Position numbers and translations under genes: made by a program. This document shows, in pieces, positions 1-5,364 of a stretch of 5,364 nucleotides of DNA. Source of the DNA: Bacillota bacterium (GTDB taxonomy: Bacteria; Bacillota; Bacilli; Alicyclobacillales; SLC66); NCBI GenBank assembly GCA_021799325.1, contig JAJZAS010000131.1, positions 1-5,364 of the forward strand, in the 5' to 3' direction. The notes beneath the pieces are model-generated. The model was not told the origin of the DNA. It saw only the letters and a program-made list of their open reading frames with translations, and searched no databases. Every line of letters starts with the position of its first letter. Within the stretch, counting starts at the first letter, position 1.

Positions 1-882
1 CGTAAGATCGATCCGGTACAAACCCTGAAATTGTTTGTCGATCAAAGAGTAACACTCGCTTGTGGAGCGCCAACCGTGCTAAACATGCTAATCAATGCCC
101 CTGGTGCGGATCAAGTCAAAATGATGGCTCACCCGCGCATGGCCACTGCCGGCTCTCCTCCGCCTGCGGCCGTAATCGATAAGGTACAGAAGTTATTTAA
201 TATGGACATCATCCACGTGTATGGATTGACAGAAGTGTCTCCTTTTATCACGTATTGCGAGTGGAGAGCTGATTTTGCCACTCTCTCGATGGAAGAACAG
301 GCAAAAATCAAGGCCAGGCAAGGCGTGGAAATGGTGTTCAACGGGGAAACCAAAGTGGTGCGAAAAGACGCTACGGATGTGGAATGGAACGGGCGCGAAA
401 TTGGTGAAATCATCACCAGAGGCAACGTGGTGATGGAAGGCTACTACAAACAACCGGAACAAACAGCGGAAGCCATCCGCAACGGCTGGTTCTATACCGG
501 GGACCTTGCGGTGGTGCACGCTGACGGTTATATCGAAATCGTGGACCGCTCGAAAGACGTCATCATTTCAGGTGGAGAAAACGTCTCTTCGGTGGAAGTA
601 GAAGGGGTACTGTACGAACATCCGGCAATTCTTGAAGTGGGTGTGGTGGCAGTTCCAGATGAAAAATGGGGAGAGGTACCAAAGGCGTATATTGTCCTCA
701 AAGAGGGCATGGAGCTAGACATGAATGACTTGCGCGAATGGTGCCGCTCTCGGATGAGCCACTTTAAAGTGCCGAAAATCTTCGAAGTAGTGGAAATGTT
801 GCCAAGAACGGCAACGGGTAAACTGCAAAAGTTCCGGTTGCGTGAGCAGGACTGGAAAGGCAGTAATAAGTTTGTGAATTAA
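1..882 (+). CDS. AMP-forming acyl-CoA synthetase, C-terminal part (start outside window)
   Basis: This is the C-terminal 293 residues of an acyl-CoA synthetase (acyl-adenylate-forming ANL superfamily), which activates a carboxylic acid with ATP and joins it to CoA in the cytoplasm. The frame is open from base 1, so the TTG at 31 is an internal codon and not a start. Numbering from base 1, the sequence shows AGSPPP near residue 50, the YGLTE adenylate motif (74-78), TGD (166-168) with the ATP-ribose-binding Asp, the hinge DRSKD (182-186), GGEN (191-194), and PRTATGK with the adenylation lysine at 274. The stretch CEWRADF followed by KARQGV resembles the fatty/aromatic acyl-CoA synthetases related to plant AAE enzymes and the Thermus long-chain enzyme. 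Members run about 520-550 residues, so roughly 240 residues, including the P-loop-like ATP motif, lie upstream. All visible motifs are intact. The substrate cannot be read from this part. The next gene starts 22 bases later, which suggests an operon. Confidence 0.93.
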   Translation, partial: RKIDPVQTLKLFVDQRVTLACGAPTVLNMLINAPGADQVKMMAHPRMATAGSPPPAAVIDKVQKLFNMDIIHVYGLTEVSPFITYCEWRADFATLSMEEQAKIKARQGVEMVFNGETKVVRKDATDVEWNGREIGEIITRGNVVMEGYYKQPEQTAEAIRNGWFYTGDLAVVHADGYIEIVDRSKDVIISGGENVSSVEVEGVLYEHPAILEVGVVAVPDEKWGEVPKAYIVLKEGMELDMNDLREWCRSRMSHFKVPKIFEVVEMLPRTATGKLQKFRLREQDWKGSNKFVN

Positions 883-892
883 ATGAATCGTT

Positions 893-900
893 GGAGGTGA
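893..900 (+). promoter_or_regulatory. Ribosome binding site of the CoA-transferase-like gene
   Basis: GGAGGTGA is a full eight-base match to the usual 3' end of Bacilli 16S rRNA. It lies 4 bases before the ATG at 905 (7 bases counted from the GGAGG core). It fixes the start of the downstream gene and indicates efficient translation within the operon. Confidence 0.85.
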
Positions 901-904
901 CAAC

Positions 905-1876
905 ATGGGTAGGGAACAAGCTGACCAGAGGTTGCAAGGAATACGAGTGCTAGATTTTTCGCAGTTGCTTCCCGGCCCATTTGCCACCAAGCGATTAGCG
1001 GAAATGGGAGCAGAAGTCATCAAGATTGAGCCTCCCGGCGGTGATCCCGCCAGATGGCTGGGTCGGATTAAAGAATCCACTGGGATCGTTTTTTTGGCCA
1101 ACAACGACCATAAAAAGATGCTAAACATGGATCTGAAAACTGTTGAGGGACGGGAACAAGTCTTGGAGATTGCAGCAACGGTGGACGTAGTGCTTGAAGG
1201 ATTTCGGCCTGGGACAGCGGATCGCCTGGGAATCGGCTATGAAGCAATCAAAGCTATCAATCCTTCCGTGGTGTACTGTTCACTAACCGGTTATGGTCAA
1301 GCCCCTCATCCACAGGCTCACCTTGCCGGACATGATTTGAATTATGCGGCAAGAAGCGGGCTGTTATCGCAATTGACGGGCAGCGATGGTATGCCGATTG
1401 TTCCCCGCGTACAGTTTGCGGATTTGATTGGCGGACTTGTGGCAGTGGAAGGGATTCTTGCGGCGCTTTTGCAAAAGGAGCGAACTGGGCAAGGTGCATA
1501 CCTAGACGTGGCGATGATGGCTGCGCTGCAAGGATTTTTGCATATTCACGCGATGGCTGCGGCTACGCTTGGTGTGGAGGACGGCATTCACGAGATTACC
1601 GGGCAATACGTATGTTATCATTTATACGAGACGAAAGATGGGCGAACCATGTCGCTCGCCGCTTTAGAAGAAAAGTTCTGGCGAAACTTTTGCTTAGCTG
1701 TCAATAGAGCAGATTGGATAGATCATCAAGAAGCCAAGGCTGTGGAGGATGATCCCTGGTACAGGCAGATTAAAGCCCTTTTTTTAACCCGGACGATGGA
1801 AGAGTGGACAGCGCTTGGGGAGGCGGCAGATTGCTGTTTGCAACCGGTTTTGACCATTCGTGAAGCATTTCGCTAA
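905..1876 (+). CDS. CaiB/BaiF family III CoA-transferase, alpha-methylacyl-CoA racemase-like, shortened C-terminus
   Basis: The protein has 323 residues. It opens with the family III signature: GIRVLDFSQLLPGP (12-25), an AEMGAEVIKIEPPGGD segment (32-47) and a GFRPGTADRLGIGY block (99-112). Catalytic candidates match the alpha-methylacyl-CoA racemase branch: His143 and Asp144 in AGHDLNY, Asp173 in QFADLIGG, and Glu255 in ALEEKF, which corresponds to the glutamate that supports the catalytic His in mycobacterial MCR. A racemase or a CoA transferase is therefore likely, and racemase is slightly favoured because of the His. Two things are odd. The motif usually seen as GYGQ-TGP or -DGP is GYGQAPHP here and is one residue longer. 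The protein also stops at TIREAFR, whereas relatives of about 360-390 residues continue for about 50 more. The missing part normally packs back on the large domain, so activity is uncertain. The upstream synthetase would supply the acyl-CoA substrate. Confidence 0.85.
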   Translation: MGREQADQRLQGIRVLDFSQLLPGPFATKRLAEMGAEVIKIEPPGGDPARWLGRIKESTGIVFLANNDHKKMLNMDLKTVEGREQVLEIAATVDVVLEGFRPGTADRLGIGYEAIKAINPSVVYCSLTGYGQAPHPQAHLAGHDLNYAARSGLLSQLTGSDGMPIVPRVQFADLIGGLVAVEGILAALLQKERTGQGAYLDVAMMAALQGFLHIHAMAAATLGVEDGIHEITGQYVCYHLYETKDGRTMSLAALEEKFWRNFCLAVNRADWIDHQEAKAVEDDPWYRQIKALFLTRTMEEWTALGEAADCCLQPVLTIREAFR

Positions 1877-1917
1877 ATGATAGCCAAAAAATTAACAGGA
1901 ACACGAACCCAAAAACC

Positions 1918-1946
1918 TTGCGTTTTCGGGTGTTTGAAGATACAAT
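1918..1946 (+). promoter_or_regulatory. Candidate sigma-A promoter for tig
   Basis: TTGCGT (1918-1923) and TACAAT (1941-1946) are separated by exactly 17 bases. The -10 matches consensus at 5 of 6 positions and the -35 at only 3 of 6. Transcription would begin near 1953, giving a leader of about 95 bases before tig. An alternative is TTGACC (1850-1855), a 5 of 6 match, with CTAAAT (1873-1878) 17 bases on, which has the better -35 but a poor -10. Readthrough from the upstream operon is also possible. An imperfect stem (AACAC 1900-1904 with GTGTT 1930-1934) overlaps this site but has no T-run. Confidence 0.4.
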
Positions 1947-1985
1947 TGATCAGTGTTTCATGCGTCGCAGAACCACCGTTTCATT

Positions 1986-2020
1986 GTGGGGCCGGGACGT
2001 GATTCCCGCTGGGACGCCAC
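1986..2020 (+). other. Possible hairpin in the tig leader
   Basis: CGGGA (1993-1997) can pair with TCCCG (2004-2008) around a six-base loop. GTGG (1986-1989) can pair with CCAC (2017-2020) as an outer stem. GGGACG also occurs twice here, at 1994 and 2011. The structure is short and may be chance. It does not match a riboswitch or leader family that I recognise. Confidence 0.22.
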
Positions 2021-2031
2021 TACTTGATTTT

Positions 2032-2037
2032 GGGGGA
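2032..2037 (+). promoter_or_regulatory. Ribosome binding site deciding the tig start
   Basis: GGGGGA lies 9 bases before the ATG at 2047. It is weaker than the AGGAGG sites of the neighbouring genes, but together with the conserved MAVKWEK N-terminus it selects this ATG over the in-frame TTG at 1918, which would add 43 unmatched residues. The ATG at 2040 is in another frame and too close to the site. Confidence 0.7.
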
Positions 2038-2046
2038 CTATGGTTT

Positions 2047-3339
2047 ATGGCAGTGAAATGGGAAAAGACAGAGCCGAATACTGGTGTATTAGAGGTAGAA
2101 GTGGCAGCGGAGAAATTCTCTGACGCCTTGGATCAAGCATTTAAAAAAGTGGTGAAGACGGTTTCGATCCCTGGATTTAGGAAAGGGAAAGTACCGAGAA
2201 AAATATTCGAGTCGCGTTATGGCGTGGAATCTCTTTATCAGGATGCCCTGGATATCGTGCTGCCGAGCGCATACTCTGAAGCGGTTTTTGAAGCCCAGTT
2301 GCAACCAGTAGACCGTCCTCAAATCGACGTGGTGCAAATGGAAGCGGGAAAACCTTTGCTCTTTAAGGCAACGGTAACGTTGAAACCCGAAGTCGAACTT
2401 GGTGAATACATAAATGTGCCGTTTGAAGATAAAGCCTTTGATGTGACGGATGAAATGTTGGAAGAAGAACTGCAAAAACTTCGTACCGGGCATGCGGAAC
2501 TCCATGTGCTGGAAGAAGGAGAGGCCGAGAACGGTGATCTGCTGGTCATGGATTTTGTAGGCTTTGTGAACGGTGAAGAGTTTGAGGGTGGAGAAGCAGA
2601 GAACTACCAACTGGAACTTGGATCCGGTACATTTGTCCCAGGTTTTGAGGACCAACTGATCGGTGTCAAAGCAGGGGAAGACCGGGAAATTACCATCACG
2701 TTCCCTGAAGAATACCATGTCAAATCGCTTGCGGGGCAAGAAGCGTTATTTAAGGTGCATGTTCATGACATTAAACGCAAAATGCTACCAGTGCTTGACG
2801 ATGACTTTGCCAAAGACATCAGTGAATTTGAAACGTTGGATGAATTGAGGGCAGATCTGCGCCACCAACTCGAGCATGAAGCGGAACATCAGCATGAGCA
2901 TTACATTGAGGATCAGATCATCGCCAAAGTGGTTGAAAATGCGAAAATAGAGATCCCTGCGGTCATGATTGATGACGAAATTGACGTGCAGGTCAAAGAG
3001 TTTGGGTCCCGACTTGAGCAACAGGGGATCCCGCTTGATGCCTATCAGGAATTTACCGGAACGACCACGGATGAGCTAAGAAATCAATTCCGTGAAGAAG
3101 CAGAGCATCGCGTCAAATCTTCTCTGGTTCTCGAAGCGATTGCGAAACAAGAGAATATACTGATCACCGAAGAAGAAATTGATTTGGAATTGCAAAAAGT
3201 GGCAGATGCCACGCAGCTTGAATTTAACCGCGTTAAAGAAATCGTCGGTAGCAGGGATCCCGATTTTGTGGGAATCAGAAGTGACATCCTGTCACGTAAA
3301 ACAGTTCAATTTTTGGTAGAGCGTAGCACTCAAGCGTAA
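2047..3339 (+). CDS. tig: Trigger factor (ribosome-associated chaperone, peptidyl-prolyl isomerase)
   Basis: The product has 430 residues, close to the 424 of Bacillus subtilis Tig. Trigger factor docks beside the ribosomal exit tunnel and shields nascent chains; its middle domain isomerises prolyl bonds. Domains are in the standard order. The N-terminal ribosome-binding domain (about 1-110) carries the signature GFRKGKVPR at 43-51. The FKBP-type isomerase domain (about 163-243) contains MDFVGFVNG and GSGTFVPGFEDQL (193-204). The C-terminal helical chaperone arms run from about 244 to 430. The ATG at 2047 is chosen because MAVKWEK matches the family start, although the frame is open back to 1864. 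An oddity is a His/Glu-rich stretch in the C-terminal domain with His at 273, 277, 281, 283 and 285. A strong terminator follows 28 bases after the stop, so tig probably forms mainly its own transcript, though leading into clpP-clpX. Confidence 0.97.
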   Translation: MAVKWEKTEPNTGVLEVEVAAEKFSDALDQAFKKVVKTVSIPGFRKGKVPRKIFESRYGVESLYQDALDIVLPSAYSEAVFEAQLQPVDRPQIDVVQMEAGKPLLFKATVTLKPEVELGEYINVPFEDKAFDVTDEMLEEELQKLRTGHAELHVLEEGEAENGDLLVMDFVGFVNGEEFEGGEAENYQLELGSGTFVPGFEDQLIGVKAGEDREITITFPEEYHVKSLAGQEALFKVHVHDIKRKMLPVLDDDFAKDISEFETLDELRADLRHQLEHEAEHQHEHYIEDQIIAKVVENAKIEIPAVMIDDEIDVQVKEFGSRLEQQGIPLDAYQEFTGTTTDELRNQFREEAEHRVKSSLVLEAIAKQENILITEEEIDLELQKVADATQLEFNRVKEIVGSRDPDFVGIRSDILSRKTVQFLVERSTQA

Positions 3340-3367
3340 CTTCGTGTAAAATGGATGTTAAGGGATG

Positions 3368-3398
3368 ATAAGGCACTCAATGTTGTGCCTTATTTTTT
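3368..3398 (+). terminator. Intrinsic terminator after tig
   Basis: ATAAGGCAC (3368-3376) pairs perfectly over nine bases with GTGCCTTAT (3385-3393) around an eight-base loop, and the 3' arm runs into six T residues (3393-3398). It lies 28 bases after the tig stop and 46 bases before the clpP start. On the + strand it is a canonical Rho-independent terminator. How much readthrough reaches clpP cannot be judged from sequence. Confidence 0.88.
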
Positions 3399-3430
3399 CC
3401 TAATGGAGACACCGTCTGTCGCTGTAGTGC

Positions 3431-3437
3431 AGGAGGG
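3431..3437 (+). promoter_or_regulatory. Ribosome binding site of clpP
   Basis: AGGAGGG lies 7 bases before the ATG at 3445, which is ideal spacing for Bacilli. It supports this start over the second methionine at codon 6. Confidence 0.85.
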
Positions 3438-3444
3438 ATAGAGC

Positions 3445-4035
3445 ATGAATTTAGTTCCAATGGTTATTGAACAGACCAGTCGAGGTGAGAGGGCATATGA
3501 CATTTATTCTCGCCTGCTGAAGGACCGGATTATTTTTATAGGCACGCCGATTGATGATTATGTCGCCAATTCGGTAGTGGCACAAATGTTATTTTTGGCT
3601 TCCGAAGATTCGGACAAAGATATCAGCTTGTACATTAATAGCCCTGGTGGATCGGTGACGGCCGGTATGGCCATTTTTGATACCATGCAGTATATTAAGC
3701 CACAAGTTTCCACTATTTGTGTGGGATTGGCTGCTAGCATGGGGTCCCTTTTGCTGACGGCAGGGGCAAAAGGCAAACGATTTGCGCTGCCTAACAGCGA
3801 GATCATGATTCATCAACCGCTTGGCGGCGTACGGGGACAAGCAAGCGATATTAAAATCCACGCTGAATGGATATTGAAGACTCGTCACAAACTGAATAAC
3901 ATTTACGCGGAACGCACAGGTCAACCCCTTGAGCGGATTGAAAAAGATACTGATCGCGATAATTGGATGTCAGCCGAAGAAGCGAAAGCCTATGGGCTCA
4001 TCGACGAGGTGATTTTGCGACCGGACCTAAGATAA
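3445..4035 (+). CDS. clpP: ATP-dependent Clp protease, proteolytic subunit ClpP
   Basis: The product is a 196-residue serine peptidase that assembles as two stacked seven-membered rings and degrades proteins fed by a Clp ATPase. The catalytic triad is complete and has Bacillus numbering: Ser98 in GLAASMGS, His123 in MIHQP, and Asp172 in TDRDNW. The oxyanion-hole segment SPGGSVTAG (66-74) and the handle region with [14 protein letters not shown] (123-136) are present. The N-terminus [21 protein letters not shown] is typical of housekeeping ClpP, whose first residues line the axial pore. Length matches the family, with no internal break. clpX follows after 12 bases, so the protease and its unfoldase are made together. 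No CtsR operator (tandem GGTCAAA-like heptads) is visible upstream, so heat control through CtsR is not supported at this gene. Confidence 0.98.
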   Translation: MNLVPMVIEQTSRGERAYDIYSRLLKDRIIFIGTPIDDYVANSVVAQMLFLASEDSDKDISLYINSPGGSVTAGMAIFDTMQYIKPQVSTICVGLAASMGSLLLTAGAKGKRFALPNSEIMIHQPLGGVRGQASDIKIHAEWILKTRHKLNNIYAERTGQPLERIEKDTDRDNWMSAEEAKAYGLIDEVILRPDLR

Positions 4036-4040
4036 GGAGG
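4034..4040 (+). promoter_or_regulatory. Ribosome binding site of clpX, overlapping the clpP stop
   Basis: AAGGAGG begins inside the clpP stop codon TAA (4033-4035) and sits 7 bases before a GTG at 4048. The overlap suggests ribosomes finishing clpP may help to start clpX. It also supports the non-ATG start. Confidence 0.85.
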
Positions 4041-4047
4041 GATACCC

Positions 4048-5328
4048 GTGTTTAAGTTTAATGATGATAAAGGGCAACTGAAGTGTTCTTTCTGCGGCAA
4101 AACGCAGGATCAGGTGCGCAAACTTGTTGCAGGTCCCGGTGTGTACATTTGCGATGAATGTATTGAGCTATGTAATGAAATAGTGGAAGAGGAACTTGGC
4201 GAAGAAGAAGAGTTTGAAATGAAGGACGTTCCAAAGCCAACGGAGATCAAGAATATCCTTGATTCTTACGTCATCGGTCAGGATCGCGCCAAAAAATCGC
4301 TTGCGGTTGCCGTTTACAATCACTACAAGCGCATCAATTCCACTTCCAAAAACGATGAAGTAGAGCTACAAAAGAGCAACATCCTGTTGATTGGACCTAC
4401 CGGTTCAGGCAAGACGTTACTCGCACAGACACTTGCCAAAATATTAAATGTGCCTTTTGCCATTGCTGATGCCACGTCGCTGACAGAGGCTGGTTATGTG
4501 GGTGAGGATGTTGAAAATATCCTTCTTAAATTGATCCAGGCTGCAGATTACGATGTGGAGAAAGCGGAAAAAGGAATCATCTACATCGATGAGATCGACA
4601 AAATCGCTCGTAAATCGGAAAACCCCTCGATTACAAGAGATGTTTCTGGTGAAGGTGTGCAGCAGGCGTTGCTGAAGATTCTTGAAGGTACTGTGGCAAG
4701 TGTTCCACCGCAAGGGGGAAGAAAGCATCCGCATCAGGAGTTCATCCAGATCGATACGACCAATATCCTCTTTATTTGCGGAGGCGCATTTGACGGGATT
4801 GAACCGATTATCAAGCGCCGCTTGGGTAAAAAAGTGATCGGATTTGGCAGTGCAGACAACACGGGGCATGAGGTTCACGATGAGGAAATGCTGACAAAGG
4901 TGTTGCCGGAAGACTTACTCAAATACGGATTGATTCCTGAATTTGTCGGACGTCTCCCAGTTGTTGCCACCTTGGAGGCGCTGGACGAAGGCGCACTCAA
5001 GCAAATTTTGACGGAGCCCAAAAACGCTTTGGTCAAGCAATATCAGCGTCTTCTGGAAATGGATGCTGTGGAGCTTGAATTTGCGGAAGAAGCGCTCAGT
5101 GAAATTGCCAAAGAGGCAATCAAGCGCAACACAGGCGCTCGTGGACTTCGAGCAATAATCGAGGGAATCATGCTCGATGTGATGTACGAATTACCAGCGC
5201 GGGAAGACATCAAGAAATGCGTGGTCACGAAAGAAACAGTGCTCAAGCGCGAAGAACCCATATTGATGGTAGATGCCGGACCAGCAGGCGACACGAAAAA
5301 GAAAAAGAAAAAAGAAGAGACTGCGTGA
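4048..5328 (+). CDS. clpX: ATP-dependent Clp protease ATP-binding subunit ClpX (GTG start)
   Basis: The product is a 426-residue AAA+ unfoldase that forms a hexamer, pulls substrates through its pore and passes them to ClpP. The N-terminal zinc-binding domain has Cys13, Cys16, Cys35 and Cys38. An acidic linker (about 47-57) leads to the AAA+ module. Visible there are Walker A GPTGSGKT (116-123), pore-1 loop GYVGED (149-154), Walker B IIYIDEID with Asp181 and Glu182, the RKH pore loop (225-227), the ClpP-docking loop IGF (264-266), EFVGR with Arg302, and sensor-2 GARGLR (363-368). All key residues are present. GTG 4048 is chosen because [18 protein letters not shown] matches the family and the ribosome site is well placed. 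The C-terminus ends in six consecutive lysines (417-422) followed by EETA. The 426 residues are close to the 420 of the B. subtilis protein. Confidence 0.98.
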   Translation: MFKFNDDKGQLKCSFCGKTQDQVRKLVAGPGVYICDECIELCNEIVEEELGEEEEFEMKDVPKPTEIKNILDSYVIGQDRAKKSLAVAVYNHYKRINSTSKNDEVELQKSNILLIGPTGSGKTLLAQTLAKILNVPFAIADATSLTEAGYVGEDVENILLKLIQAADYDVEKAEKGIIYIDEIDKIARKSENPSITRDVSGEGVQQALLKILEGTVASVPPQGGRKHPHQEFIQIDTTNILFICGGAFDGIEPIIKRRLGKKVIGFGSADNTGHEVHDEEMLTKVLPEDLLKYGLIPEFVGRLPVVATLEALDEGALKQILTEPKNALVKQYQRLLEMDAVELEFAEEALSEIAKEAIKRNTGARGLRAIIEGIMLDVMYELPAREDIKKCVVTKETVLKREEPILMVDAGPAGDTKKKKKKEETA

Positions 5329-5335
5329 TTGTAAG

Positions 5336-5360
5336 ATCCATGATAGTACGAGATGCATGG
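5336..5360. other. Short inverted repeat after clpX, possibly cut by the window edge
   Basis: CCATG (5338-5342) is the inverse complement of CATGG (5356-5360), with 13 bases between. Flanking ATCC and GGGAT would extend it with one bulge. It lies just after the clpX stop and could be the base of a hairpin, but the arm is short and no T-run is visible before the window ends at 5364. Confidence 0.2.
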
Positions 5361-5364
5361 GATA

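Noticed and set aside
31..33. TTG as the start codon of the acyl-CoA synthetase
   Set aside because: The frame is open to base 1 with family-like sequence (RKIDPVQTLKL) before it, no ribosome site lies upstream, and the family needs some 240 more N-terminal residues.
1900..1934. Imperfect hairpin after the racemase-like gene as a terminator
   Set aside because: AACAC/GTGTT, CC/GG and AAAA/TTTT pair only with a three-base bulge and a mismatch, and no T-run follows.
1877..2002. Small open frame starting ATG right after the stop at 1874-1876 (about 41 codons)
   Set aside because: No ribosome site precedes it, the product has no recognisable motif, and it overlaps the candidate tig promoter.
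2089..2739. Long open frame of 216 codons on the - strand
   Set aside because: It lies wholly inside tig, its product is rich in Phe, His and Arg as is typical of the reverse of an acidic coding sequence, and I see no family motif or ribosome site. It is a shadow of tig.
3323..3349. GTAGCACTC resembling the left half of the CIRCE (HrcA) operator
   Set aside because: It matches the left half at 8 of 9 bases, but the sequence after a nine-base gap (TTCGTGTAA) matches the right half at only about 3 of 9. It also encodes the last residues of tig, so chance is likely.
3347..3352. TAAAAT as a -10 box for clpP upstream of the terminator
   Set aside because: The -10 is good, but the hexamer 17 bases upstream (TAGCAC) is a poor -35 and there is no proper extended -10. 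It cannot be called, although transcripts from there would pass through the hairpin.
4444..4878. Open frame of 144 codons on the - strand
   Set aside because: It is entirely antisense to the highly conserved AAA+ domain of clpX, with no recognisable domain or start signals.

Overview
This window is a stretch of chromosome from a Gram-positive bacterium of the Bacillota, most likely class Bacilli. The evidence is strong Shine-Dalgarno sites ahead of the genes, a trigger factor that begins MAVKWEK like the Bacillus protein, a ClpP with Bacillus-type length and catalytic numbering, and a classic hairpin plus T-run terminator. The gene order tig-clpP-clpX and the mid-range base composition (judged by eye) would suit a spore-former of the Alicyclobacillaceae/Tumebacillus/Effusibacillus type, but that placement is inference.

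All five genes lie on the + strand. Bases 1-882 hold the C-terminal part of an AMP-forming acyl-CoA synthetase whose start is left of the window. Twenty-two bases later comes a family III CoA-transferase/alpha-methylacyl-CoA racemase-like protein (905-1876). These two look like one operon for activating a carboxylic acid to its CoA thioester and then moving the CoA or inverting the alpha carbon. The second protein stops about 50 residues short of its relatives. A 170-base gap (1877-2046) follows. It holds a plausible sigma-A promoter and a short structured leader.

The second half is a protein-quality-control cluster: tig (trigger factor, 2047-3339), a strong intrinsic terminator (3368-3398), clpP (3445-4035) and clpX (4048-5328). 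Trigger factor meets nascent chains at the ribosome exit; ClpX unfolds tagged or damaged proteins and feeds them to the ClpP barrel. clpP and clpX are separated by 12 bases and share a transcript. No convincing sigma-A promoter is visible between the terminator and clpP, so clpP-clpX may depend on readthrough or on a promoter inside tig.

I see no tRNA, rRNA, CRISPR array, insertion sequence or attachment site, and no gap over 300 bases without a gene. I do not see a previously undescribed system here. The points most worth checking are the shortened racemase-like gene, the terminator ahead of clpP-clpX, and a histidine cluster in the trigger factor.
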